NCBI GenBank assembly: GCA_040902105.1 | Contig: JBBDXW010000069.1 | Span: 1 to 64,000 of the forward strand | Length of the DNA stretch: 64,000 nucleotides | Direction of reading: 5' to 3' | Source: IDS-8 sp040902105 | GTDB taxonomy: Bacteria; Pseudomonadota; Gammaproteobacteria; Steroidobacterales; Woeseiaceae | Shown here: positions 50,537-60,174 of the stretch, one piece after another | Layout: each line of letters starts with the position of its first letter | Position numbering within the stretch: position 1 is the first letter of the stretch | Position numbers and translations under genes: made by a program | The notes under the pieces: generated by a model | The model's input: the letters and a program-made list of their open reading frames with translations, nothing else | What the model was told of the DNA's origin: nothing | Databases searched by the model: none

Positions 50537-52756
50537 ATGCACAAAACGAACAAAAGCGTGCCGGCCTCCACGGATATCGTTGGGGACGTCACGCCCATAC
50601 TTGCGTCGCTGAACGACGCGCAGCGGCAGGCGGTGACGGCGCCGCTCGCGCCGCTGCTGGTCATTGCGGGCGCGGGTAGCGGCAAAACCCGTGTTCTGAC
50701 CCACCGTGCCGCCTGGCTCATCGAAGTCTGTGGCGCATCGCCGCAAAGTCTGATAGCGGTCACGTTTACTAACAAGGCCGCGGCCGAGATGCGCGGCCGC
50801 ATCGAATCGCTTTTGCGCATGCCGGTCAACCATCTGTGGATCGGAACATTTCACGGCCTCGCCCACCGGCTGTTGCGACGGCACTGGGCCGAAGCCGGTT
50901 TACCGCAGAATTTTCAGATCATCGATTCCGACGACCAGCTGCGCCTGATCAAGAGACTGCTCAGGAACCTCGAACTCGATGACACACGCTGGGTGCCGAG
51001 GGAAATACAGTACTTCATCAACGGACAAAAAGACGAAGGCCTGCGAGCCGCGCATCTGGACGACGAGAGGGACCCGAATCGCAGGCAATTTATCGCTCTG
51101 TACCGTAATTACCAGGAACTCTGCGACCGCGGCGGCCTGGTCGACTTTGCCGAACTTTTGCTGCGCGCTCACGAGTTGTGGCGCGACAACGCCGAACTGC
51201 TCGCGCACTATCAGAGACGCTTTCAGCACTTGCTCGTCGATGAGTTTCAGGACACAAACGCGATTCAATATGCCTGGCTTCGGCTGCTTGCGGGGAAAAC
51301 CGGCATTCCGTTCGCCGTCGGCGATGACGACCAGTCGATATACCGCTGGCGCGGCGCCCGCGTCGAGCACATCTTCCGTTTCCAGAAAGACTTCCCGAAC
51401 GCATCGGTTATCAAGCTCGAGCAGAACTACCGTTCGACATCGACCATATTGAATGCCGCAAATGCCGTGATCGCGAACAACCGCTCGCGCGTGGGCAAGA
51501 ATCTCTGGACCGAAGGCAAGGAAGGGCAGCCCATCCGCGTCTATGCCGCCTACAACGAACGCGACGAGGCGCAATTTGTGCTCGGACGCCTCAGGGACTG
51601 GAGCGAACAAGGCAACCCGCGTGCCGACGCGGCTGTGCTTTACCGGTCGAATGCGCAATCCCGGGTGCTGGAAGAAGCTCTCTTCAATGCCGGCCTGCCG
51701 TACCGGGTGTATGGCGGCTTGCGCTTCTTCGAGCGCGCCGAGATCAAGGATGCGCTGGCATACCTGCGGCTGATTTCGAATCGCGACGATGACAACTCGT
51801 TCGAGCGCGTCGTCAACAGGCCGACGCGCGGCATCGGCGCACGCACCGTCGAGGCGATGCGAGCCTGTTCGCGCGCGATGAGCTGTTCCTTGTGGCGCGC
51901 CGCCGGTTCCGTTGCCAGCAGCGAACTCGGCGGACGTGCCGGCGTTGCGGTCGTGACATTTCTGAATCTCATCGAACGCATGGCGAAAGAGACCGCCGGT
52001 ATTGCATTGCACGAGCAGGTCGATCATGTCATTCACAGAAGCGGCCTCGTCGATTTCTTCCAGAAAGAAAAGGGCGAACGCGGCGAGACGCGTGTCGAGA
52101 ACCTGGAGGAACTGGTGAGCGCGGCGAGGAGTTTCGAGCCCGACCCGGCCAATGAAATGTCCGTGCTCGACGAGTTTCTGGCGCATGCCGCGCTCGAGGC
52201 AGGCGAGGGACAGGCAGGCGCCTGGGAAGACTGCGTGCAATTGATGACCATGCACTCGGCAAAGGGACTCGAGTTCCCGCTGGTGTTCATATGCGGGATG
52301 GAAGACGGGCTCTTTCCTCATCAGCGGTCCGTCGCGGACACGAACGGACTGGAGGAAGAGCGCAGGCTCTGCTACGTCGGTATAACTCGCGCGAAAGAGA
52401 CTTTGTATATAACGTACGCGGAGCAACGCCGCCTGCATGGCATGGACAGTTTCTCGCAGCCCTCGCGGTTCATCGCCGAAATTCCCGACGAGCTTATCGA
52501 AGAAATCCGGCCCCGTGTGCAGGTGCTCCGGCCACAATACACCGGCGCGCGCACAAGGGCCAGGACCGGCGGCAGCATGGCGCCGGGCGCCGAACTGGGG
52601 CTGCGCCTCGGGCAAAGAGTCCATCACGGCAAATTCGGCGACGGCGTGATCCTGAATTGTGAGGGTCAGGGCGCGCACGCGCGCGTACAGGTCAACTTCG
52701 AAAATTCCGGCGCCAAGTGGCTCGTGCTCAGTTATGCCAATCTCGATCTCATGTAA
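50537..52756 (+). CDS. uvrD: DNA helicase II (UvrD/Rep family)
   Basis: This 739-aa superfamily 1A helicase acts in nucleotide excision and mismatch repair. Walker A AGAGSGKT ends with Lys50-Thr51; motif II is LVDEFQDTN, QSIYRWRGA is motif III, and YVGITRAKETLY is motif VI. The C-terminal Tudor-like segment (LRLGQRVHHGKFGDGVIL...FENSGAKWLVLSYANL) distinguishes UvrD from Rep. It starts 9 bp after ctaB. Confidence 0.93.
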   Translation: MHKTNKSVPASTDIVGDVTPILASLNDAQRQAVTAPLAPLLVIAGAGSGKTRVLTHRAAWLIEVCGASPQSLIAVTFTNKAAAEMRGRIESLLRMPVNHLWIGTFHGLAHRLLRRHWAEAGLPQNFQIIDSDDQLRLIKRLLRNLELDDTRWVPREIQYFINGQKDEGLRAAHLDDERDPNRRQFIALYRNYQELCDRGGLVDFAELLLRAHELWRDNAELLAHYQRRFQHLLVDEFQDTNAIQYAWLRLLAGKTGIPFAVGDDDQSIYRWRGARVEHIFRFQKDFPNASVIKLEQNYRSTSTILNAANAVIANNRSRVGKNLWTEGKEGQPIRVYAAYNERDEAQFVLGRLRDWSEQGNPRADAAVLYRSNAQSRVLEEALFNAGLPYRVYGGLRFFERAEIKDALAYLRLISNRDDDNSFERVVNRPTRGIGARTVEAMRACSRAMSCSLWRAAGSVASSELGGRAGVAVVTFLNLIERMAKETAGIALHEQVDHVIHRSGLVDFFQKEKGERGETRVENLEELVSAARSFEPDPANEMSVLDEFLAHAALEAGEGQAGAWEDCVQLMTMHSAKGLEFPLVFICGMEDGLFPHQRSVADTNGLEEERRLCYVGITRAKETLYITYAEQRRLHGMDSFSQPSRFIAEIPDELIEEIRPRVQVLRPQYTGARTRARTGGSMAPGAELGLRLGQRVHHGKFGDGVILNCEGQGAHARVQVNFENSGAKWLVLSYANLDLM

Positions 52757-52823
52757 GATTGCGGCCTGTACCTGGTACCGCACCAATACCGCGATACGTC
52801 GCCGTTGAGGCCGTAGAAGAACA

Positions 52824-54200
52824 ATGAAGATCCTGATTCTCGGCGCCGGCCAGGTCGGCTCCTCCGCTGCTTATCATCTGTCGCACGAGGAAGCGAACGA
52901 AGTTACCGTGGTCGACATGCGCCCGGATGTGTTGCGCGAGCTGCAGGATCGGCTCGACATTCGGACGGTGGTAGGCCATGCGGCTTATCCGGACGTTCTC
53001 GAGCGCGCCGGGGCCAATGACGCCGATATCATCATCGCCCTGACCGACAGTGACGAAACCAACCTCGTCGCCTGCCAGGTTGCCTATACGCTGTACCACA
53101 CGCCGACGAAAATCGCGCGTATTCGCGCCGCCGAATACATGAATGCGAAAGCGCTTTTCACCCAGGATGCGTTTCCAGTGGACCTGCGCATCAGCCCCGA
53201 ACAGCTCGTGTGCGAGTACGTAGAGCAGTTGATTCTCTATCCCGGTGCGCTGCAAGTGCTCGAATTCGCGGGAGGCCGCGTGCGCCTGGTTGGTGCAATG
53301 GCGGATCGCAACGGCCCGATGGTAGGACAAAAACTATCGGTGCTCAAACAGCACCTGCCCAACGCGGAAGGCCGCATCGCGGCCATTTATCGCGACGGTA
53401 CCGCTCGGGAGCTTCAGGGCGATACCGTGATCGAGGAGGGCGACGAAGTCTTTTTCGTCGCCGCGCGGCAGGATGTACGCGTGTTCATGAGCGAGATGCG
53501 CAAGCTCGAGGAACCGGTGCGTCGCGTCGTGATCGCCGGGGGCGGCAACATAGGCTTACGGCTCGCTTTGGCGCTCGAGCAGACCAACCAGGTCAAGATC
53601 ATCGAGCGGGATCCGCGACGTGCAAAAATCATATCGGAACAACTGAACAAATCGATCGTGCTGGTGGGAGATGCCGCAGACGAGGAATTGCTGCTCGAGG
53701 AAAACATCGACAACGTCGATGTCTTTTGTGGCCTGACGAACGCCGAGGAAGCCAACATCCTGTCGGCCATGCTGGCTAAACGGCTGGGCGCCCACAAGGT
53801 CATGGCGCTCATCAACCGCGCGTCGTATGTCGAACTGGTGGAGTCGGGAACGATCGATATCGCCATCTCTCCGCAGCAGGTGACAATCGGCTCGCTTCTG
53901 GCGCACGTCCGGCGCGGGGATGTCGTCAAGGTGCATTCACTGCGACGCGGCGAAGCGGAAGCGATCGAAGCGATTGCTCACGGTACGAAAGAAAGTTCCC
54001 GAGTGGTTGGCCGGAGAATCGACGAGATCGACCTGCCGCGCGGCACCAGCATCGTCGCCGTCGTGCGTGGCGACGAGGTGAGTGTTGCACACCACGATAC
54101 GGTCATCGAAACGGACGATCACGTGATAATGTTCATGACCGACCGGCGCAAAATCGAGCGTCTGGAAGAATTGTTCCAGGTGGACGTGGCGTTCGTCTGA
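52824..54200 (+). CDS. trkA: Trk potassium uptake system NAD-binding regulator
   Basis: The 458-aa cytoplasmic subunit has two RCK modules, each with a Rossmann (KILILGAGQVGSSAA near residue 2 and RRVVIAGGGNIGLRLA near 234) and a C-terminal TrkA_C domain. It gates TrkH in response to nucleotides. trkH follows after 56 bp. Confidence 0.96.
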   Translation: MKILILGAGQVGSSAAYHLSHEEANEVTVVDMRPDVLRELQDRLDIRTVVGHAAYPDVLERAGANDADIIIALTDSDETNLVACQVAYTLYHTPTKIARIRAAEYMNAKALFTQDAFPVDLRISPEQLVCEYVEQLILYPGALQVLEFAGGRVRLVGAMADRNGPMVGQKLSVLKQHLPNAEGRIAAIYRDGTARELQGDTVIEEGDEVFFVAARQDVRVFMSEMRKLEEPVRRVVIAGGGNIGLRLALALEQTNQVKIIERDPRRAKIISEQLNKSIVLVGDAADEELLLEENIDNVDVFCGLTNAEEANILSAMLAKRLGAHKVMALINRASYVELVESGTIDIAISPQQVTIGSLLAHVRRGDVVKVHSLRRGEAEAIEAIAHGTKESSRVVGRRIDEIDLPRGTSIVAVVRGDEVSVAHHDTVIETDDHVIMFMTDRRKIERLEELFQVDVAFV

Positions 54201-54255
54201 GAACGGCAAACACCATTGTTGTTATCGATGTAAACCGGACGCACAAAACTCCCCG

Positions 54256-55707
54256 ATGAACTGGACAGTGGCGCAACGCATTCTCGGGCTGCTGTTGATG
54301 TTTTTCAGCCTGACGATGCTCACGCCGCTCATTTTCAGCCTCGTCTTTCGCGGTGAAGCATGGCTCTCATTTGTCGAAAGCTTCGTACTGACGTTATCGG
54401 CCGGGTTCATTATCTGGCTGCCGGTGCGAAACGCCCGCAAGGAATTGCGCTTGAGGGACGGATTCCTCGTCGTCGCATCCTTCTGGATCGTCCTCGGCTT
54501 GTTCGGCGCGTTGCCGTTCTATCTGACCCACAACCCGGCGATGTCGTTTACCGACGCAGTGTTCGAGTCAATGTCCGGGCTGACGACCACGGGCGCCACC
54601 GTTCTTACCGGCCTCGACACGCTGCCGAAGTCCATTCTCTATTACCGGCAACAGCTTCAATGGCTCGGCGGCATGGGCATCATCGTACTGGCGGTTGCCG
54701 TGTTGCCGATGCTCGGCGTCGGCGGCATGCAACTGTATCGCGCCGAGACGCCCGGGCCGGTGAAGGACACCAAGCTCACGCCGCGCGTCACCGAGACCGC
54801 GAAGGCCCTGTGGTACGTCTATCTCGCGTTTACGATTCTTTGCGTGCTTGGCTACCTGTTCGCCGGCATGAACTGGTTCGATGCACTGTGCCATGCCTTT
54901 GCGACGGTTGCGATAGGCGGTTTCTCGACACACGATCTCAGTCTCGCCTACTACAACAGCACCGCGGTGAATCTGGTCGCCGTCGTGTTCATGTTTGTGG
55001 CAGGCATAAATTTCTCTTTGCATTTCTTTACCTGGCGTTACCTGAACGTCCGGCACTACTTCGACAATCCGGAGTTTCGCGCCTACGTCTTTGTTCTTGT
55101 GTCGGTCTCGGTCGTTGTGATCGTGGGATTGTTGTGGACCGGCACTTACGCGGATCCCGAAGACGGCATTATCAACGGCCTGTTCCAGGCAGTGTCGATT
55201 GCCACCACGACCGGATTCACGACCGCCGATTTCCCTTCCTGGCCCGGCGCCTTGCCTGTGATCCTGATTTTCGCGAGTTTTATCGGCGGCTGCGCCGGCT
55301 CGACGGCCGGCGGAATCAAGGTCGTTCGCTGCCTCTTGATCTACAAGCAGGGGGTCCGGGAAATCGTGCGGCTGGTGCACCCGAGCGCCGAGATTCCCGT
55401 GAAACTCGGCAGGCAGGCGGTGCCGGTCCGCGTAATTGACGCGGTATGGGGCTTCTTTTCGGTATACCTGATCGTATTCGGGGTCATGATGATGGCGATG
55501 ATGGCGACCGGTCTTGACCAGGTGACGGCGTTCTCGGCCGTAACGTTGACATTGAACAACCTTGGAGCCGGGTTAGGCGACGTTGCGGCCGGTTTCGTGG
55601 CCGTCAACGACAGCGCGAAGTGGATTGCGATTACCGCAATGCTCCTCGGACGACTGGAGATTTTCACGTTGCTCGTCCTTGTCACTCCGACGTTCTGGCG
55701 GCGTTGA
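54256..55707 (+). CDS. trkH: Trk potassium transporter membrane subunit
   Basis: This 483-aa K+ channel-like protein has four M1-P-M2 repeats. Selectivity loops include SMSGLTTTGATVL, FATVAIGGFSTHD, VSIATTTGFTTAD and LTLNNLGAGLGDV. GSTAGGIKVVR is the typical TrkH/KtrB segment. Pairs with TrkA. Its stop overlaps the next gene (TTGA). Confidence 0.95.
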   Translation: MNWTVAQRILGLLLMFFSLTMLTPLIFSLVFRGEAWLSFVESFVLTLSAGFIIWLPVRNARKELRLRDGFLVVASFWIVLGLFGALPFYLTHNPAMSFTDAVFESMSGLTTTGATVLTGLDTLPKSILYYRQQLQWLGGMGIIVLAVAVLPMLGVGGMQLYRAETPGPVKDTKLTPRVTETAKALWYVYLAFTILCVLGYLFAGMNWFDALCHAFATVAIGGFSTHDLSLAYYNSTAVNLVAVVFMFVAGINFSLHFFTWRYLNVRHYFDNPEFRAYVFVLVSVSVVVIVGLLWTGTYADPEDGIINGLFQAVSIATTTGFTTADFPSWPGALPVILIFASFIGGCAGSTAGGIKVVRCLLIYKQGVREIVRLVHPSAEIPVKLGRQAVPVRVIDAVWGFFSVYLIVFGVMMMAMMATGLDQVTAFSAVTLTLNNLGAGLGDVAAGFVAVNDSAKWIAITAMLLGRLEIFTLLVLVTPTFWRR

Positions 55708-56060
55708 CGACGGAACGAATCAACGCGCTGCTTGCGATGCTCGACAGGGGGCAGGATTCGGCGTTGCTGCGCTTTTCGCTGGGTAGTGAGTACGCCAGCG
55801 CCGGGGAGTACGGCGAGGCAGCCGAGCATCTGCGGCGTGCGGTCGACCTGGATCGACACTACTCGGCAGCGTGGAAGATGCTCGGGCGGTCGCTGGCAAA
55901 CACCGGCCGTGAAAACGAGGCGATCGCGGCGTTCAGGGAGGGCATCGCGTCCGCAGAGAAGAAGGGGGATCGGCAGGCAGCAAAAGAGATGACTGTGTTT
56001 CTCAGGCGGCTGCTGAAAGAGCAGGCGGAGTCCGGAGAAGACCGTGGGGAAGGTTTGTGA
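55704..56060 (+). CDS. Tetratricopeptide repeat protein
   Basis: This 118-aa protein has about two TPR units (SALLRFSLGSEYASAGEYGEA and YSAAWKMLGRSLANTGRENEA) and a charged C-terminus. The TTG start overlaps the trkH stop. No signal peptide is seen; likely a cytoplasmic scaffold. The stop overlaps dctQ (GTGA). Confidence 0.75.
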   Translation: MTTERINALLAMLDRGQDSALLRFSLGSEYASAGEYGEAAEHLRRAVDLDRHYSAAWKMLGRSLANTGRENEAIAAFREGIASAEKKGDRQAAKEMTVFLRRLLKEQAESGEDRGEGL

Positions 56061-56569
56061 GCGGGAATAGCCGGACTGTCTCCGGCATCGACGCGCTGAA
56101 TCGCCGCGTCGGTCAAAGCGTCGCGTGGCTGACTCTGGCAATGGTTCTTTTCACATTCTCGATCGTGATCTTGCGCTATGTTTTCAATATCGGGTCGATC
56201 TGGCTGCAGGAGACCGTGACGTGGATGCACGCAGCGGTATTCATGCTCGGCGGGGCCTGGACTCTGCAACGCGACGAGCACGTGCGCGTCGATATTTTCT
56301 ATCGCGGTATGAGCCAGGTGCGCCGCGCCTGGGTCGACATCGCCGGCGTCGTCATTTTTCTGTTCCCGCTGTGCGGTTATATTTTCTATGAGTCCTTCGA
56401 CTATGTAACGGCCTCCTGGTCGATTCGCGAGAGTTCGCGCGACGCCGGCGGTTTGCCGTACCCGTTCGTCTCGCTGCTGAAATCCATTCTCGTCGTCATG
56501 CCGGTACTGGTTTCACTGCAGGGGCTTTCGCTGCTGATCGCCTCCGCGCGGAGCATTCGTGGCCGATGA
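56057..56569 (+). CDS. dctQ: TRAP transporter small permease
   Basis: This 170-aa DctQ-type subunit has four membrane helices. LRYVFNIGSIWLQETVTWMHAAVFMLGGAW and DEHVRVDIFY are family hallmarks. It forms a permease with the large subunit encoded 16 bp downstream. The GTG start overlaps the TPR gene stop. Confidence 0.94.
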   Translation: MSGNSRTVSGIDALNRRVGQSVAWLTLAMVLFTFSIVILRYVFNIGSIWLQETVTWMHAAVFMLGGAWTLQRDEHVRVDIFYRGMSQVRRAWVDIAGVVIFLFPLCGYIFYESFDYVTASWSIRESSRDAGGLPYPFVSLLKSILVVMPVLVSLQGLSLLIASARSIRGR

Positions 56570-56585
56570 CTGCGGCTGATTGACA

Positions 56586-57959
56586 ATGGAATGGATCGCT
56601 CTGTTGCTGTTTGCCGCCGTCGTTGTGCTATTGATGGCGGGCTTCCCGGTCGCGTTCTCGCTCGCCGGCACGGCGCTTGTCTTCGCCTTCGCCGGTGTTT
56701 TCGGCGGCGGATTCGAAGCCGCGTTCCTGAGCGGAATACCAAGCCGCATATTCGGCATCATGAACAACGAGATACTCGTCGCAGTGCCGCTGTTCGTGTT
56801 TATGGGCGTTACTCTGGAACGTGCGCACATTGCCGAGGATCTGCTGGAGACGCTCAGTTCGCTGTTCGGCAAACTGCGCGGCGGTCTCGGAATTTCCGTG
56901 ACGCTGGTCGGCATGCTGCTGGCGGCCAGCACCGGCATCGTCGGCGCCACCGTCGTGACGATGGGCCTCCTGTCGCTGCCAACGATGCTGAAACGCGGCT
57001 ACTCTGCGGAAATTGCAAGCGGCACGATCTGCGCGTCCGGAACTCTCGGCCAGATCATCCCGCCGTCGATCATCCTGGTGATGCTCGGCGATGTCATGTC
57101 ATCCGCCTACCAGCAGGCTCAGCTTGCACAGGGTAACTTTGCACCGAAGACTGTTTCAGTCGGCGATCTTTTTGCCGGCGCGCTTCTTCCGGGCCTGCTG
57201 CTGGTGGCGCTTTACATCGTCTATCTCATCGTCATCGCGGTGTTCAGGCCGCGGTCGATGCCGTCGCATGTCCCGGCGGAGGGAAGCGCGATCTCCGCCA
57301 TGCGGCTGATGAACGCGCTCATGCCGCCGCTCATTCTCATCTTTGGCGTGCTCGGCTCGATTCTCTCCGGCTTTGCCACCCCGACGGAGGCGGCTGGTGT
57401 CGGTGCGATGGGCGCTCTCGCCATTGCTGTCCAGCGCCGTGCCATGACGCTCGAACGGCTTCGCAGCATCATGCGCAGCACCTTGAGCATCAGCAGCATG
57501 GTCTTCTTCATACTGATCGGGGCGTCGGTGTTTTCACTGGTGTTTCGCGGTTACGGCGGAGACGACGCTGTCAGAAGCGTGCTCGATACTTTGCCCGGTG
57601 GCGTCATCACCGCACTGCTACTGGTCATGCTGGTGATGTTCCTGCTCGGCTTCGTGCTGGACTTCATCGAAATCATCTTCGTCGTCGTACCGATCGTCGG
57701 CCCGGTTCTGCTCGCGATGGGGCTGGATCCGGTCTGGCTCGGCGTCATGATTGCGATGAATCTGCAGACGTCGTTTCTCACCCCGCCGTTCGGCTTCGCC
57801 CTCTTCTATCTGCGCGGCGTGGCGCCGCCGGAAGTCACGACCGCCCAGATCTATCGGGGCGCCATGCCCTTTGTCGCGCTCCAGATCGTTGCATTGTTCA
57901 TACTTGCGGCGATACCGGAGCTGGCAACGTGGCTGCCGGAGAAGCTTTACGGACGTTAG
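56586..57959 (+). CDS. dctM: TRAP transporter large permease
   Basis: This 457-aa membrane protein of the DctM family has about 11-12 helices and forms the Na+-driven channel. GFPVAFSLAGTALVFAF, VPLFVFMGVTLERA, GTLGQIIPPSIILVMLGD and LTPPFGFALFYLRGVAP are characteristic. ATG 56586 is chosen over a TTG two codons upstream. Convergent with the binding protein gene. Confidence 0.95.
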   Translation: MEWIALLLFAAVVVLLMAGFPVAFSLAGTALVFAFAGVFGGGFEAAFLSGIPSRIFGIMNNEILVAVPLFVFMGVTLERAHIAEDLLETLSSLFGKLRGGLGISVTLVGMLLAASTGIVGATVVTMGLLSLPTMLKRGYSAEIASGTICASGTLGQIIPPSIILVMLGDVMSSAYQQAQLAQGNFAPKTVSVGDLFAGALLPGLLLVALYIVYLIVIAVFRPRSMPSHVPAEGSAISAMRLMNALMPPLILIFGVLGSILSGFATPTEAAGVGAMGALAIAVQRRAMTLERLRSIMRSTLSISSMVFFILIGASVFSLVFRGYGGDDAVRSVLDTLPGGVITALLLVMLVMFLLGFVLDFIEIIFVVVPIVGPVLLAMGLDPVWLGVMIAMNLQTSFLTPPFGFALFYLRGVAPPEVTTAQIYRGAMPFVALQIVALFILAAIPELATWLPEKLYGR

Positions 57960-57989
57960 CGCGGATTTCCGCCCAACCGTCAGCGACCT

Positions 57990-59084
57990 CTACAGATCGC
58001 GCGTGTTGAGGTATGCCTGCTCGCTGATGCGCTGGTTTGCGGCGGATTTTTCGAGGAAGCCGTAAAACGATTCCTGGATGCGTTTCGCCCAGGGATCGCG
58101 TGCCGAAAGTTCGGCGACGACTTCGAGGCTTAGTTTGTGCAGCAGGGACAGCACGTCGTCGGGGAGCGGGCGAATCTCGACGTTCGGGTCGTCCGCGAGT
58201 TGGGCGAGCGCCATGGCATTGCCGAAGTTGAACTCGGCTTGCATGTCCATGTTGACGGCCTGACATGCAATCGAGACGATTTCCTGAAGGTCTTCCGGAA
58301 GCGAGTTCCACGCCTCCTTGTTGATGATGCACTCGATCATCGGACCTGGCTCCTGCCAGCCCGGGTAGTAGTAATAGCGCGCGGCCTTGTGCAAGCCGAG
58401 CGCTACGTCGTTGTAAGGCCCGACCCATTCGGCGGCGTCTATCGCGCCCGTCTGCAGTGAGGTAAAAACTTCCGAGGCCGGGACTGTAACCTGGGTCGCA
58501 CCCGCCCGTTGCATCACCTCGCCGCCAATCCCCGGGATGCGCATTTTCAGGCCGCGGAGGTCCGCGACCGAATTTATTTCCTTGTTGAACCAGCCTGCCA
58601 TCTGCACGCCGGTCTGGCCAGCCGGAAACGGCACGAGGTTGAACGGCTCGTACAGCTCCTGCCACAGTTGCAGCCCCCCGCCGTAGTAAAGCCAGGCATT
58701 CGTTTCGTTGGCATTCTGGCCAAAAGGCACCGCCGTGAAGTACTGCGCCGCCGGCAACTTGCCGCGATGATAGTAGGACGCATCGTGGCCCATCTGCGCC
58801 GTGCCGCGGCTGACGGCATCGAACACCTCGAGTGCCGGCACCAGTTCGCCGGCTGCGTACACCTTGATTTTCAGTCGACCTGCGGAGGCGCGGCCGATAC
58901 GCCTGGCGAGATTCTGCGCGCCGATCCCGAGGCCCGGCAGTCCCGGCGGCCAGGAGGTCACGAGGTTCCAACTGAAGGTCTCGCCGGAGCGGCCTGCGCC
59001 CTCCGCGGGGGCGGCCGCCTGCTCCCCGCAGGCGCTTGCGCCGGCGGCAAGCGCAAGCCCGCCCACAAACTCGCGTCTCTTCAT
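57990..59084 (-). CDS. TRAP transporter solute-binding protein (DctP/TakP type)
   Basis: This 364-aa periplasmic protein is dimeric-type TRAP SBP. KRREFVGGLALAAGASACG is a Tat-like twin-arginine signal with a Cys22 that may be lipidated. GAIDAAEWVGPYND and YYYPGWQEPGP match the alpha-keto-acid (TakP-like) group. The start at 59084 removes an unsupported N-terminal extension. Unlike most TRAP loci, it is convergent to dctQM rather than first in the operon. Confidence 0.92.
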   Translation of the reverse strand: MKRREFVGGLALAAGASACGEQAAAPAEGAGRSGETFSWNLVTSWPPGLPGLGIGAQNLARRIGRASAGRLKIKVYAAGELVPALEVFDAVSRGTAQMGHDASYYHRGKLPAAQYFTAVPFGQNANETNAWLYYGGGLQLWQELYEPFNLVPFPAGQTGVQMAGWFNKEINSVADLRGLKMRIPGIGGEVMQRAGATQVTVPASEVFTSLQTGAIDAAEWVGPYNDVALGLHKAARYYYYPGWQEPGPMIECIINKEAWNSLPEDLQEIVSIACQAVNMDMQAEFNFGNAMALAQLADDPNVEIRPLPDDVLSLLHKLSLEVVAELSARDPWAKRIQESFYGFLEKSAANQRISEQAYLNTRDL

Positions 59085-59615
59085 GGAAACATGCCCCCGG
59101 GTTCTGGTGGACGTTAGCGAAAGTACGGCTAGTGTAGAATGGCGAGCGTCCGCTGCAAAGCGCTCCCGACCACCGCGAATATCCCACGTATAACGTCTTT
59201 TTTGGCATACCTGTTGGTTTGTTCCCACATTGTCTTTAAGCTCGAACAGGTGGGAAAATAGAATGAAAAAGACCCGATTAACCCGGGCTCGGTGGATCGG
59301 GGCCTTGCAAATTACCCGATGATGGCCCCGGTCTTGCGACCGGGGCCGTACCTTCCGTGGTCCGGGCAGCAGGCCGAAGCCGGCGGGCCTTCCCTGGCCC
59401 TTGCCCGCCCTGGCGTTCGGCGTCTCACCGCCTGCGCCCGGGCGTGACGCCCGGCACCGTCAGAGTGCCACGGGCGACCAACCGCTGTGGCGCCTGTTAC
59501 TGGATGTTGGGCGCACAAATATATGGGACAGTTGGCAATGGACGCCTTCAGCCAGACCGGCCTCGAGGCACAAACGAATCGCGCCTGCCGCGGTCTTAAC
59601 GTTTAGAGGTGAGCA
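59085..59615. other. Structured intergenic region between the TRAP binding protein and dtd
   Basis: No gene is supported in 531 bp. There is a perfect 10-bp hairpin with a 4-nt loop at 59324-59347 and a 7-bp hairpin with a 3-nt loop at 59438-59454. Several further G+C-rich stems and a weak terminator-like CCCG/CGGG stem before a T-run on the minus strand (59266-59287) are visible. The clustering suggests a structured RNA. It does not show the conserved core of RNase P RNA, and no tRNA or 4.5S pattern. Confidence 0.5.
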
Positions 59616-60053
59616 ATGATCGGCTTGCTGCAGCGGGTCGCGGAGGCCAGCGTTTCGGTCAGCGGCGACGTCGTTTCAGCCATTGGCCCCGGCCTTCTGG
59701 TTCTCGTGGCCGTGAAGCGCGACGACTCGACGGCTGACGTCGAGAGACTGGCGGAACGAATCCTGACGTACCGGGTCTTTGCCGACGACCAGGGGCGAAT
59801 GAACCGGAGCCTGACGGATCTGTCCCTTGACCTGCTGCTGGTGCCCCAGTTCACGCTGGCCGCCGACACGCGCAAGGGCAGGCGGGCAAGTTTTACCGGT
59901 GCGGCCAGTCCTGACGCCGGACGCAGATATTTCGACCTGATGCTCGAGTTATGCCGCGATCGCGTGCCCGGCGTTGCAAGTGGAATATTCGGTGCCGATA
60001 TGCAAGTCGCGCTGGTAAACGATGGTCCGGTTACGTTCTGGCTCGAGTCCTGA
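59616..60053 (+). CDS. dtd: D-aminoacyl-tRNA deacylase
   Basis: This 145-aa enzyme removes D-amino acids from tRNA. MIGLLQRVAEASVSV, TYRVFADDQGRMNRSL, QFTLAADTRKGRR and VNDGPVTFWLES are conserved; the last holds the NxGPVT motif. The usual SQFTL catalytic motif reads PQFTL here. A neighbour of tatABC. Confidence 0.94.
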   Translation: MIGLLQRVAEASVSVSGDVVSAIGPGLLVLVAVKRDDSTADVERLAERILTYRVFADDQGRMNRSLTDLSLDLLLVPQFTLAADTRKGRRASFTGAASPDAGRRYFDLMLELCRDRVPGVASGIFGADMQVALVNDGPVTFWLES

Positions 60054-60080
60054 GTGCGCTGTGACGAGAGTTCGGTTTTG

Positions 60081-60110
60081 TTGCGCCTGCAGGCGTATCA
60101 TGAACATAAT
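60081..60110 (+). promoter_or_regulatory. Candidate sigma-70 promoter of tatABC
   Basis: TTGCGC at 60081-60086 and CATAAT at 60105-60110 are 18 bp apart and lie between dtd and tatA, about 65 nt before the tatA ATG. Fits a sigma-70 promoter reasonably. Confidence 0.45.
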
Positions 60111-60174
60111 TCGACTGCTCGAAAAGCTCGTGTTTTTAGCAGATTAGAGGGGTTACGCCCCGGGAGTACAAAGG

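Noticed and set aside
50900..52786. 628-codon open frame on the minus strand opposite uvrD
   Set aside because: It is fully antisense to a well-supported helicase gene, has the low-complexity Arg/Ala/His composition of GC-rich shadow frames and no recognisable domain.
59260..59560. RNase P RNA or 6S RNA gene
   Set aside because: An AAGGTACGGCCCC stretch and stable hairpins were suggestive, but the conserved GAGGAAAGTCCGGGC core of RNase P RNA is missing and the long 6S rod with central bubble could not be drawn.
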